This document shows, in pieces, positions 1-10,588 of a stretch of DNA of 31,455 bases. The notes under the pieces were generated by a model. That model had not been told where the DNA came from. It did not search any database and worked only from the letters and a program-made list of their open reading frames with translations. Position numbers and translations under genes: made by a program. Location of the stretch: contig JAAMPI010000582.1 of assembly GCA_013054445.1 (NCBI GenBank), forward strand, positions 1 to 31,455, in the 5' to 3' direction. The stretch comes from Cudoniella acicularis (lineage: Eukaryota; Ascomycota; Leotiomycetes; Helotiales; Helotiaceae). How positions within the stretch are numbered: position 1 is the first letter of the stretch; every line of letters starts with the position of its first letter.

Positions 1-47
1 TAATTAGGAGAAATAATTAGGAGAATAATTAGGAGAATAATTAAAAG
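1..47. repeat. AT-rich short tandem repeat
   Basis: About 3.5 copies of a 12-14 bp unit of the form ATAATTAGGAGA run from the window edge and decay into AT-rich sequence after base 47. This is simple-sequence DNA at the start of a gene-poor block. The array may continue to the left of the window. Confidence 0.75.
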
Positions 48-96
48 ATTAAATAAAAGTATATCTTCATTTTTATATGGGTTCTTGGCAACCCAC

Positions 97-200
97 GGGT
101 ATGCCCACCTACCCGCGGGTCTATCCGTAGATGGGTACCCGTACATGGGTATACCCGCGGGTAGGAGTAACTCTCCTTACTCCTACCCACGGGTACCCAT
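97..200. repeat. GC-rich palindromic repeat cluster (ACCCGCGGGTA type)
   Basis: Several copies of the self-complementary words ACCCGCGGGTA and GGGTACCC lie in about 100 bp. Inside is a perfect 12-bp hairpin: GGGTAGGAGTAA at 159-170, loop CTCTCC at 171-176, and the reverse complement at 177-188. Imperfect pairing continues outward to about 145 and 200. The GC-rich block sits in AT-rich surroundings. It is probably a dispersed palindromic repeat or a non-autonomous element end, but no target-site duplication or transposase is visible. Confidence 0.7.
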
Positions 201-699
201 CGAGCAGCCTAATTACACGTACCTGAAACTTGCCATCAATAGTAGCAGTAAGAACCCGTGATCTAGGGCAGACAATTGCGCGGTGTGCGCGGATAATGGT
301 ACCATCAGAACAGCGTATCGAGAAATCAGAGTACTTCCCTAGACGAAGGCTCCACCTTATAAGCTAGCAACTCACGGCTGGAATTGCCTACCTACCTTGC
401 GAGAGAGGATGCGAGCTGTTCCAGCTGGTGATGATCGATTGAAGGCATTTTGTCTGGAACAAGAAGTATTTTACCACTAATAGGGGGCTGTGGTGCTCTG
501 ACCAAAACGGGCTTCCCCGGCGCAAGCGCCTATCCGCTAGCTGGCACAAGAGGGTTTCAAAAGGATCACCACCTTGAATCACTGACAATCTCATGAAGGA
601 AGAAGCTAATGCTGTGCAGGCAGTCCAGTCATCAACCTCAGGCTCCCTTCTGAGTTAAGAATCACGTGAAGATACTAATCCTAAAAAGGAAGAGTATAT

Positions 700-916
700 A
701 TCATAAGCCACAATTCTGTGGCTGCGAAAGCTGTGCTGCCGAAGCAGTAGTCCTGGAGCTGCGTTACCGTGAAGTTTACGTTGAGTAGATACCCAGCTGC
801 GTTAGAAATATGCGTTGCCGCAAAGAAGCCCTGAAGCTGCGCTACCGCAGAAGTCGCGTTACCGCAAAACAGAAGTCTTGCAGCTGCGCTACCGCAAAAG
901 TTGCGCTGCCGCAGAA
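700..916. repeat. Degenerate GCTGCGCTACCGCA repeat field
   Basis: At least six imperfect copies of a word close to GCTGCGCTACCGCAGAAG are spaced 18-40 bp apart (near 758, 797, 837, 855, 880 and 902). They vary between GCTACCGCA, GTTACCGCA and GCTGCCGCA. The field stops sharply where a strongly AT-rich tract begins at about 918. The spacing is too irregular for a simple satellite and there are no spacers of the kind seen in CRISPR arrays. It looks like part of a mobile-element or subrepeat region. Confidence 0.65.
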
Positions 917-917
917 A

Positions 918-1130
918 AAATATATATATACTTAAGTAATTAATAAAAGTTTAAGTTTTAATTTTATATATAAATTATATATAATAAGTTTAAGGTTTAA
1001 TTTTAGAGTATTAATATCCTTTAAACTTTTTATATTTCTTATATTTACTTATATATATATAAAGAACTTATATTTAAAGTTTTAAATAATTTTATTAATT
1101 TTTTGTAGACTTAAAAATACTTTAAAATCG
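918..1130. other. Strongly AT-rich tract
   Basis: About 200 bp consist almost entirely of A and T, rich in TATATA and TTAATT words, and contain no reading frame of note. Tracts like this next to degenerate repeats are the usual appearance of repeat-induced point mutation (RIP) in ascomycete mobile DNA. RIP itself cannot be proven here without an unmutated copy. Confidence 0.6.
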
Positions 1131-3375
1131 CTATTTTTGGTGTAAAAGGGTGGCCTAAATAGGGGGGGGGGCGGGGACTTAGGTGATAGAACCAAGGCAT
1201 AATCATGTAGTGTATAGAGATATATGCCGTTCTAATTTGGGTTCTTAACTCTGGATATATCGGCTTATGCTCTAATTTGCAGCCAGCTACGAAATCTTTC
1301 CAATATTAGGCGACCGTGCTCAGCGCTCCATTAATATCGATTTCTTCGTCGGGGTCATGAGCTTCAACTCTATCAATGTTAAAATCGATATGTTATACGA
1401 ATTCTTTCAACGACTCAAGGTCGTTAGCGAGATATTATACGAATTCTTTTGGTGGGTCGGGGCCGCTGGGGCCAGCACCAGACTTTGCTTTCGCGAGTCT
1501 ATTTATTAAGTCAAGAGCCACGTGTGAGTAAGAGGATGTAACTCACTAATACCAATTGTTTACTTGCCTCTTATAAGTTCTTTTAGTCTCCGGGTTACGA
1601 TGTTTTTGAACTTTTAAGCTATTAATATAAATTATATTCTTCTCGGTCCCTTTTTATTAAGCTCTTTTAAGAAACCCCTCTGTGTCCTTTCGCCTACTTA
1701 TCTTTATTAAAGGGAATAGTCGCTAATAAGGACGATGCAATACGAGTAGGTAATAAAAATAATTATATAAAGAAATAAGTAGTCTATTAAAACAAAAATT
1801 TGCAATATGTAGGCAAATTTTAAGTAGTGGATAGAGAAGTAGTCGAATAATGCTAGGTAGAAAAAGGGACGAAAGAGTAGAGATTTGGGAGGGGCGCGAA
1901 GGCATATTCTTCTTAGAAAGAGCCTGGCCATGCCATATTGCGAGAATAATCTGCCTTGAGATTAAATAATGTATTTTTGGGGGATCCTATTTGGGTTCCC
2001 TAGGAGCCGACTTCATCCCCCTGAACATAGTCGTGTAGAGTTAACAACTTTCGTACGGCAGAACCGAATAGTAAATAGATCACGATTGGTTACTAGAAGG
2101 GAGAGTAGGAACGTGACTGAATAACCTAAGCAGTCGCTGCTCTAACCTGAGCTGAGCCCTGAGCCCTGAGCACGCTAATGAGTCAGCTGGATCATGTTCA
2201 GGGGTCCTCTTCCGGCCGCCTCGTGAACCGGCTATATAGTTTCCATGTTATTTACATATAGATGTCGTGACGGTGTCCTTTCTCGCTCCCCTATTATCTT
2301 TATCAAGGGTCTTTACGGAGCCGACTTGACTCCCCTCTCGCGAGCCCCTGACTCGGTGGGTTATTCTGCCAGGAGTAAGCGAGTCGAAGGGGAGGCCTCG
2401 CTTAAAGGCCCCTCGGGACCTCTCAACTCTCCCCAAACAGCGCAATTCGTATACGAGTATACGACTTCAGACTTCAATTTTCTAAGAGCTTATTCAACTT
2501 GGATATTATAAGAACTCGAGCGCGATAAATGATTTTGTATAGTTGTTTAAAAAGGTACAAAAACCGGTATTACGAATCCTAAAGTCTAAGCTCCCGCCTT
2601 CTTTTGCCGTTTACGCAAGACGGGGCAAAGTTTTCCCAAGAAGGAAGATGCACTAAAAATAGGGAATAAAATGTCTTGGTGCTTCTGTTTAACAAGGTAT
2701 CGTACGAGGGACGACAAGGCAGACTCTATTGTGCCTGTTAACTGTTATAAGGTCTATATAGCGGCGATGTCCCTAAGCAAGAGTTATATAAGAGATATGC
2801 AGCGGTAATGCCGCGTTAATAAGGAGTCACTGTTACGAGAGCAAATTTACGGCCAAGAGGATGGCGCAGGAAGAGTACTTCATTACGACGATACTAAACT
2901 AGGGAAGAAGAGGTTATTTACAGGGCGCGCTAGAATATAGGTTCGTATTCTGCCGCGTGTCACCACCTTTGGTTCTAGCACGTGACGAACGTCGCAATAG
3001 ACCTTGCCATAAGCTTCACCATGTCACGTGTCAGTCACAGCCGAGACAATTAAGACTTATTAGAACCCAATAAGACCTATATTCGTAATAGTTTAGACGC
3101 TAATTTGCGCAGGTGTCTTGTTTTTGGTAAAATGCCGTGTGGCGTTTAAGACTGAGATAATCGGAACTCTTCAAATGATATATTTGGTGTTAAATAGGTA
3201 TCATGTGTGCCCCCTGGTTCTCTGCCTGCTAGGCAACTGCGCCCACTTCCTTTTTCCCTTTTCAACCTGGATTTCCTATATTGAGCACCACATTCCAAAT
3301 CCTTTGAATCATAAGCTTGTGGGAAAACTCTATACTCTCCCTTTTAGGCTAATCATTTTTCTTTTTTAGATAGCG
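1131..3375. other. Gene-poor accessory DNA, probable mobile-element debris
   Basis: No reading frame here has protein-like composition; the longest (2245-2511, plus strand) is about 88 codons with no recognisable motif. Visible structures are a G-run at about 1161-1173, two near-identical 25-bp words containing TATACGAATTCTTT near 1388 and 1436, a CTGAGCC run near 2150-2170, and mixed AT-rich and GC-rich patches. No terminal repeats, integrase, reverse transcriptase or transposase motif could be read. The last 250 bp before the HET gene presumably hold its promoter. Confidence 0.5.
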
Positions 3376-5561
3376 ATGAGCGGATACGACTGGATTATCG
3401 CAAATGAACGGTACGATCCCTCTCCAACGACTACCGCTCGAGATCACCAGTGCTCTCTTTGCAATCGTGATAAGAGCTCATCTTTAATTGACTTCTATCC
3501 AATAAACAACAATTGCGGGCTTGAAAGACTCAAGAATTCTGCGGCTCACGGATGCCGCTTTTGCGGTGTAATGCTCGACGCTGTCCAGTGGGCTGTCTCA
3601 AATTCGTTTGGGTCTGAACAACAGATCAAGAGCATTGGTTTTGGAAATGGGCTCTTCATAAAGTCTTGGGACGACTCACGTTCTAGGGAGATTGAGTTCC
3701 TCGACTTATCAGGTGCGCATTCGAAATCCTACGGGCTTCGTTCTCTACCCTGCAAGATTCTACTTAAACTAGCCCATTACAAAGGGCATAACAATAAGTT
3801 AATTGATGTATATAATAGGGAGGTCCTCTTTCTATGAAAATACCAACTTTCGAGATAAAAAAAAAGCACCTCAAGGTCGTCCCCGGTCAGACCGACTCCG
3901 AGCAGACCTTTGGAAATATCCGAAAATGGCTTTCAGATTGCTTGACGAACCACGAAAAATGCTATTCGAACCAGAAGCTTACCGACATCCCATGTCAACG
4001 TCCGTCTAGATTGCTCGATATAAGCAGCAACCACGTCAAGCTACGAGACGACGCTCAGAGAGGACGCTACGCCTGCCTCAGCCACCGTTGGGGTTCTGTC
4101 ACCAGCATGCTTCGATTAACGAAGGAAAATATGGAGGATTTCCGAGTCCAAATACCTTACCAGCAGCTTCCTCGGAACTTCAAGGACGCGATCGACATAT
4201 GCCGGCGGCTAGACATCCATCTGCTTTGGATCGATGCTCTATGTATTATTCAAGACAGCTCTGAAGACTGGAATCGCGAGGCACCATGCATGGGAGTTTA
4301 TTACCGGGACGCCGTCTTTACTATTGCTGCCACCAGTGCCGAAGATAGTTCGGGAGGCTGCTATACGCACGCTGAACCGCAGTACAAGGGAGGCTTGCTC
4401 CCTAACAACCCCGACATTCATGTGAGAATGAGGCAGCACGCTTTCGAAGAGGGCGAAAACCTGAATTGGCCACTGTTGGAGCGCGGCTGGGTCTATCAGG
4501 AAATGCAGCTGTCAACTCGAAAGTTACACTTTACCACCAACGAGGTGATATGGGACTGTTCGAAAGGGATTCGAAGCGAAAGCGGCACACATGATTGCAA
4601 CCACTCGGAAAAGAATACGGTTTTACATCCGCAAAACCCTGAGATAGACTGGCATAAGATAGTCAGCTACTACTCGAGTCTCTCGTTGACGTTCGAGGAC
4701 GACAGACTCCCAGCACTCTCGTCCATAACCGAGTGGATGGAGCAGTTGCGGTCCGGTGATCAATTCCTGCTGGGCTTGTGGGAAAGAACTCTTCTGTTGG
4801 ATCTTTGCTGGCGCACTGCTCCATGGACATTGAAGGAATGCAAGCCAAGAAGCGTGGCGACAAAGGCTCTTCCCACTTGGACGTGGGCGTCAATGCCCGC
4901 ACCGGTGCACTATGCTACGAGCAGTAATTCACTGCCACTTGAGTTTGTGACCGTGTTGGACATAATAGTCTATGTTAATGGCCAGCACAGAATGGGGCAG
5001 ATACGAGGCGAGGCCAGCATCACACTTGTCGCCCCTGTCATCCGTCTCGGCAGTCTAGGCTACTGGACCCCCGGCCCAGTTCAGATGATGAATGATGAAG
5101 GGAAAGGGATGGTCAGAGCACTTCACGAACGTCTAAGAGAACCAGGCAATGGGTTGGATGGAACACCAAATGCTCCGCCACTGCATGAAATTGCAGCAGA
5201 GTTTTTCGAGCTCGATCTAGACTTGTTCAGCAAGGCCCGTGGCATCTCTAACGACCAACCACATCGGCTCTCCATGCGTGGCCCCGAGAGTCTAAATGAC
5301 GAGACCCTCGTCATTCCTCTGTCTTATAGCCATGACGACCTCAGATTCCAAGTACTTTGTGTTGAGCGTGCACCAGGAACCTCCCGATACAGGAGGCTAG
5401 GCGTCGCATATCTAGCACACATTGAACAGTTCTGGTATTCCATCCCTGGTGCCCTTAGTTTTATGTTTGACGAGGACTTTGATGACCAAATGGAAAGGAA
5501 ATTTGAGCATGCAAAAGACATACTTGAGAGTTTACCAAGATCGACGATTGTATTAGTTTAA
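3376..5561 (+). CDS. HET-domain (heterokaryon incompatibility) protein, two exons
   Basis: Predicted cytoplasmic HET-domain protein of about 705 aa; some members of this fungal family trigger cell death after non-self fusion. Exon 1 is 3376-3807. The intron starts GTATAT at 3808 and ends at AG 3866, 3875 or 3890; all three join the frames, and 3875 is my choice. Exon 2 runs to 5561. The N-terminal part has CSLC and GCRFC pairs. The HET core follows: YACLSHRWG, then LPRNFKDAIDICRRL, LLWIDALCIIQDS and VYYRDAVFTIAATSAEDSSGGC-like sequence, and further on RGWVYQEMQLSTRKLHF. All hallmark segments are present and unbroken, so the gene looks functional. The two exons overlap by 4 nt in different frames if the intron is ignored, so an unspliced reading would look like a frameshift. 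The target specificity is unknown. Confidence 0.88.
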
Positions 5562-5979
5562 GTACCTATAAACTTAGAATTAATTTTTTCTTCCGCTGGT
5601 TCCGGTTTAGTCTGCGGGCCTGAGCAGCGGCCGCTTTAACCGGAGCGATGGTGAGCATCTTGAGCATAGCGTTATCGCAGCCTGAGCGCATGCTGACGAA
5701 GCCTAAGCATGCGTTGAGAAGCTATTTGGACACCTTTAAGGGGCAGATTTGGCTCCCTTGAAGCCTGGTTACACTTTCCTTCCTCAACTTCAAACTGGGT
5801 GGCCTCATCCTGCGTCTCAAAGAGATCCGACATTGGTTTGGCGGAGGAACCGGGCCGATGAAGAGATCCACGTTGATATAGTAGAAGCTATCGGGTTGCA
5901 TATACGACTTACAAAAAAATCAGCTGTTTACCATTACCTGCTATTCCAGAACGAGTGCAACCCTATGAGGTATCGAGTG
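5562..5979. other. Intergenic between HET gene and secreted-protein pseudogene
   Basis: This is the convergent 3' side of both neighbours. It contains several GAGCAT/GCATGC words near 5650-5715 and part of a plus-strand reading frame (5749-6195) that overlaps the last exon of the minus-strand gene and has no protein-like features. I see no separate gene. Confidence 0.45.
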
Positions 5980-6584
5980 CTATGGTATGACCTCCATAGG
6001 ATCGATTTGGTTGGCGTTAGACAAGCGCTTGAGGTAGTCGTAAGCGCCGAGAGCAATCATGTTTCGGGCGCAGTCGGCGAACATAGTTGTTGTTGCGTCT
6101 TGTGTTGTCCAGCTCTTGACTTCGGAGTCTCTGCCGCAAAATGCGAGGTCTTCTTCAGCTATGAATTGCAATTAGTATGCGAAAATAATAGTTGAGAGGG
6201 AGTATTTCTAACCAGTGCCGTTGTAGGCTACATTGAACTGGGGAATGTAGCAATTATCCGTGGTATAGAGCCAAATGCTATTGTTCGATCAAGTCAGCAA
6301 TTCAAGTCTCACGTTTTCGAAGACATCATATCCGGTAGGACTCACTTATCCCCATCCGTGTTACCAACCGCGCCTCCTTGCGTCCAGCATGTCACTGTCA
6401 TATTCGATACCCTGATTTATCACGCTCGTCGTAATATATAGTTGGGGCAAAGAGTCCAGGGGCAAGACTTGCAAGTTGCCTCTATTTCAATGGTTGCTGT
6501 TGTATTTAGCGACGGCACAATTGCTGCAGCAAGGTCAAGTGCAAGAAAGAGGAGTATCTTCCTCGTGAAGGAGGAATGTGACAT
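5980..6584 (-). pseudogene. Small secreted Cys-containing protein, three exons, probably broken
   Basis: Minus-strand exons 6584-6346, 6277-6213 and 6158-5980 join in frame through introns GTGAGT...AATAG (6278-6345, with CTGAC) and GTTAGA...CATAG (6159-6212, with CTAAT). The start gives MSHSSFTRK and a hydrophobic stretch LLFLALDLAAAIV, a typical signal peptide. Then come a Cys pair region (CKSCPWTLCPNY), TVTCWTQGGAVGNTDGDN, WLYTTDNCYIPQFN and a C-terminal part with DLAFCGRD and MFADCARNM. The CWTQG...W...DNCYIP arrangement resembles SH3-like Cys-rich regions of fungal secreted proteins. Codons 55-56 of exon 1 are TGA TAA (6417-6422). Reading that spot one base over restores sensible residues (DKSGY), so compensating small indels are likely, not a splice site. 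Sequencing error is possible. An effector role would be speculation. Confidence 0.62.
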
Positions 6585-7891
6585 GATTGAATCAGTAAAA
6601 AATAGAGCGGCGGGGGCGTGGGATTTAACAAGTGGAAATCTAGTGGAAGACTAAGAGAGGTAGGTTGAGGAACTGATTTATTATCTCGTTATCAAGCACG
6701 AAAAATGGACATGATTCTTGAGAATATCTCCTCGTTAGTGGTTTATATGCTATTCAGCTGTAGTGCCATTTGTCATGTCACCTGCTGCTGCGATCTATTC
6801 TAAACTCAGGCTAGAATCAAACAACATTCGTAATCCTTCGTAGGAGTCCCCCCATTCTAATATACTTCTTGAATTTGCATGATATCCGTACCTATTGCGG
6901 GAAGAACCGAGCACTTTTTTATAGTTCTATAAACCACGAGCTATTAAAGCCGCTGCCGGTTGATGCAGGTGCTATTGTCAGATCAACTTAGGATTCGATG
7001 GTGAAAGATTTATCATAATGTAACGTTAGCAACATATAGTAGACGATTTAAGCTGAAATAACGCCAAGGGTTTTAAACGCGCGTATTACGACGGAATTAA
7101 CTGGGCGTAGAACATTTCTGAAATCCCAAGTGGAACTAAGGCTCACTTTGAAAGAAATTTTGTCGCATTGCCTCATGCATCGCAAATATAATAAAAAGGA
7201 TTAATATACTTGGGATATGTGTTTTCGACTTTTACATGCCCATAGACGTTATGTAAGGTTAGCTGTAATATATTCCCAGACTAATTCTGCAGAGGCCTCC
7301 TAAACTTACCGTTACATATGGTATTGGCGGGAGTGATCGGGACTATCTCCGGATATTTCCATTCTAATATCTCATATAAACTTTAAACTTGTAGGAACTA
7401 ACCGTTTATTGGTGGTAAATATCTCTTTTCTTGCAAGTACCTCAAGCTGTAGCCTTCTCAGTATAAAAGTTAAAATATTGCGGTATGACTGTTCCCACAC
7501 AGCTGTACAAATCTCTTCAAAATTTGAAACGCATATTTCTCAAGGAATTGTGAGAATAAAATTCTGTGATTATTTATCAAATATCAAAACATTCACTGCA
7601 GTAACGCTTTCTGCCCCGTGACCTTACAAAACGCCCCAAGCTCACTTTACCACGCACCAAATCGGTCACCGCAGGAGCATTCAAAAGTAATAACTAACGG
7701 CTTTACCCAGCAAAGGAAACCCAATAGAGTTGGCTGGAACAATTCACACAGATCGTAAACGACCGCTTTCGCCCTAATGCCCCCCTTTTTTTTTTCTGCC
7801 CTCGCTTAGAACCGCACGGGCCATCCAACCCCTATCCTATCCACATCTCCCAGCGCCGCCAGTATCCCCCAACACCCCACACCCCAACCGC
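6585..7891. other. Intergenic region without recognisable gene
   Basis: About 1.3 kb between the divergent start side of the secreted-protein pseudogene and the 3' end of the zinc-finger gene. Reading frames are short (the longest is about 70 codons at 7409-7621, plus strand) and have no motif. A T-run lies at about 7785-7797 and a C-rich tract at 7800-7890. The first few hundred bases should include the promoter of the minus-strand secreted-protein gene. Confidence 0.4.
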
Positions 7892-8781
7892 TCATTTCAT
7901 TACAAGCTGCATTGTCCTCTTCAACGCCTCAATATCGGCATCCACCTTCGCCTGACTCTCAGCCAACTCGATTTTCCTCGCCTCCAACTCTCGCAAAGCT
8001 ACCCGCAATCTCTCCATATCCCCCGGAGCTACGAGTCCCCCTTCCGACACCTCTCCCATACCCATTTCACTTGCAGCCTCATGTCCAACAGGCTCCATAG
8101 AGTCAGAATTCATCCCAACAACCCCACTCATCGTCCTCTCAGTCCTAGCCGCTACACTGGCAACTGCAGCCGCATGTCTTGACAAAAAATGCAGATCCAA
8201 GTTTCTCTTCCTGCCAAAGCCACGAGTCGATCGAGGGCACCTGCGAACAGTGCAGCAGAACTTTTCAGTTCCGTGTCTTTCTTTTTCATGTCGAGTGAGA
8301 CCGCCTTTGTCACCGAAATCGCGGCCGTTGCATTGAGGCTCTTGGCATGCGTAGGGGCGGGTGTGCTTGCCCATATGTTTACTTGATGGCAATGTTAGCT
8401 GGCACATTGTTGGAGCGCGGAGGTGAAGGAGGATTACTTGAATTCGCATTTGCGTTTGAAGATGCGGTCTTCTGTACAACCAGGCCAAGTGCATTTGAGC
8501 TGCTCCGTTATGTCTTTGGAGGAAGTCACTGCGAACGGATTTTCCTGTCTGGGTGGGATGCGTTAGTTTATTTTCCCGAAGACAATATGATGCCTGTGTT
8601 GCAACCGCAGTAGATTGACTCACAAGACATCTGAAAGAGAATTCGAAAGAGCCGGCTCCGTTTGGTTGAACTGAGAAACCAATGTAGCCCTTGGATTCGT
8701 TTCCATGGCCGAAATTGCAACTGCCTCTGCTGGGCTCATTTGCTCGTTCATGTTCGACCAATACAGGGGAAGCGAGTGCAT
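7892..8781 (-). CDS. C2H2 zinc-finger protein with C-terminal coiled coil
   Basis: Three minus-strand exons: 8781-8624, 8548-8438 and 8381-7892. The introns are GTGAGT...CCCAG (8549-8623, with CTAAC) and GTAATC...CAAG (8382-8437, with CTAAC). The product is 252 aa. Finger 1 has C72, C77, H92, H96 (CTWPGCTEDRIFKRKC then HMGKH). Finger 2 has C102, C107, H121, H126 (CNGRDFGDKGGLTRHEKERH). Finger 3 is a Cys-rich variant with C132/C133, C138, H154, H159. Residues 205-250 (MERLRVALRELEARKIEL onward) form a coiled coil. FKRKCEFNKHM and FGDKGGLTRHEKE are typical of Pezizomycotina C2H2 fingers. It is probably a nuclear DNA-binding protein with unknown targets. The start is the first in-frame ATG. Splice-like signals at about 8880 and 9068 suggest possible upstream exons, but none could be joined in frame. 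Confidence 0.75.
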
Positions 8782-9252
8782 CGGATCTCTTTCATTAATA
8801 TCGCCTTTTGAGATTCTTAGCACCACCACTTTTTGATTGGAGATCTTTTTCTCACTTACCAGACCATCCATCAGGCTGCAAACCACCGCCCTGGAGAGAA
8901 GGGTCCGCGAAATTCGGAAGGTCTGGTACTCGTCAAAACTCCCCTAATGATGAAGAACCAGAAAGAAAATTGTTAGCAAAGCCTATTTCCCATCGACGAT
9001 GCAGAATCACTTGATAAGCCTCGATGTCGGGAGTGGTCGGAATTCCGGGAAACAAAAATCCAACTCACTTTGGAAATAATGTTCGGTCCATGGCAAATCC
9101 CTATAGGGAAGATCTTGTCAGTCCGAACTCTGCCAATGCGATGTTCAGTTTCCATTCATCGGTTGGCGGTTGTATCGTACGTGTCGTGTACCTGTCAACG
9201 TCAGTGATGATCTCCTCGAACGGGACTACGGAGCCACTCATACAGCATGTCT
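8782..9252. other. Upstream region of the zinc-finger gene
   Basis: Minus-strand GTAAGT (near 8860), GTGAGT (9068) and a CTAACA...ATTAG acceptor (about 8945-8975) suggest that spliced 5' leader exons of the zinc-finger gene lie here. An ATG in good context sits at 9091. None of the candidate exons joins the downstream frame, so I leave them as untranslated or unresolved. Confidence 0.3.
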
Positions 9253-9367
9253 ACAGTTGTTATCGCATTTGGTGCCCTGGCCTAGAAAGGTTCCTTGATG
9301 TATTGAGTCCACAGTTGTTTATCCCAGTTGGTATCCTGTCCTAGACGCGGAGCGTATGTATTGAGTC
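9253..9367. repeat. 58-bp imperfect tandem repeat, two copies
   Basis: Two adjacent copies begin ACAGTTGTTATC and ACAGTTGTTTATC at about 9253 and 9311 and both end TGTATTGAGTC. Between these ends they share the pattern TTGGT...CCTG.CCTAGA. They have diverged by roughly a quarter of positions, so the duplication is old. No gene function is evident. Confidence 0.6.
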
Positions 9368-10588
9368 GCCTAGTGTCTTTCCTCTATTTGCCAACGAATT
9401 AGGTTCACAGCAACCTTTATTGGTAGGCAGAGAATATGAACAAAGGACAATGGTTTTCAAAGCCCATACCACAACTTCCCTTCCAGAGTCTAACAGTGCC
9501 TGCGGTCCAACGACTCATGGAAAGAGAAACCGTGGCGTCACTTGACTGAAGGGCCAGAAGACACAGCTTTGTGCACTCGAAGCCCATGAAAATCAAAACG
9601 TACAAATTCGCGTCATTGAGATCGGAAGCCGACATCTTCCTGATAACCTACGAACTTTAGCACATCAATCCAGAAAGCAACCATCGGACAGGACCATACG
9701 TACCTTCTTCCCACCCAAATTTGGTTGAAAGACTGCTCTTGCAAAGTAACGGTGGGGTGCTGGAGCGAGGCTGCCCGAAACGTGTGCTATGGCGATCGAG
9801 AGGAGGCGGATAATAGGTGGTAGAGGCGTAAAACCTTTCCAAGACCAACAGTTGAACAATCGAAAATCAAAACGAGCATAACACTGGAGGGGAAAACCAG
9901 CCCTTAAGTAGCAGAAGGTGTGCTATCGTGCGCTTGTTATCGTCCGACTGCCCATTTTCTGCCCCGTTCTCGCCCTGTTCTCGCCCTGTTCTTATCCCAC
10001 ATGCATTTAGGGCTGACAGCACCGAAGCGAACCTACCACGACAGCACACCACTTCAAGTTCTGATGCCAAAAACCTCGAGGCAGATTTTGAGCCCGACAT
10101 GCCGTCCCGCCCAGCGTTTCTGGCCCATTTTCATGCGTGTCGCATGAATGCTGAGCCGGCCGAAAATGTGGTGGTAGAGCAGATATTATTCCAGCAGAGG
10201 AAAGGTTGCCACCCCCGGATCGCCTCACATCTTGCCGTGAGCCATGGATTCTTTGGTGATTGAGAACCGCGTATCCTAATTGAAGATTTAACACTAACAT
10301 ATGCCACGGCTTCTGTGAATTGTGAAAAGGAACTGTAAACCGAGAGTCAGTGAAGACGCCTCAAACGTGAAGACTGAACTGCAATGTTGTGCCTTGCTGA
10401 CGATGCGAAAAATTCGGCGATGCAGCCTACAATGGCCAGCACAAATTATTTTTATTTTATTACTGTATTCATGAGATCAACCGTGTTCTGCGGCCCTGTT
10501 TCAAACTCGCCATCCTGATTCTCCAAGACCCGAAAACCGAAAAGATGTGAAGAAGTAATTGTAGGTTTTGTTGAAACCCACAAAAGAT
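9368..10588. other. Region with weak, unassigned reading frames
   Basis: No gene can be assigned. A possible minus-strand pair of exons (about 9859-9713 and 9653-9417) could be joined through GTACGT...CGTAG, giving a stretch containing MSASDLNDANLYVLIF, but neither part has a recognised motif. A plus-strand frame at 9928-10263 (about 110 codons) is also unremarkable. Roughly 10264-10588 contains nothing gene-like. Confidence 0.3.

Noticed and set aside
700..916. CRISPR-like array
   Set aside because: Repeats are degenerate, irregularly spaced and without unique spacers, and the DNA is eukaryotic.
1707..1931. Minus-strand frame rich in Ile, Leu and Tyr, possibly a membrane peptide
   Set aside because: AT-rich DNA gives such residues by default. 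There is no good start context, and it lies in repeat debris.
3118..3369. Plus-strand frame just before the HET gene, as a possible HET 5' exon
   Set aside because: It is a hydrophobic chance-like frame, and the HET protein start at 3376 already gives the expected N-terminal Cys pairs.
3808..3890. Frameshift splitting the HET gene into two genes
   Set aside because: A GTATAT donor and three in-phase AG acceptors, with a TACCAAC branch-like site, explain the change of frame as a normal intron.
5749..6195. 148-codon plus-strand frame
   Set aside because: Its second half is antisense to the well-supported last exon of the secreted-protein gene, and its first half has no protein-like features.
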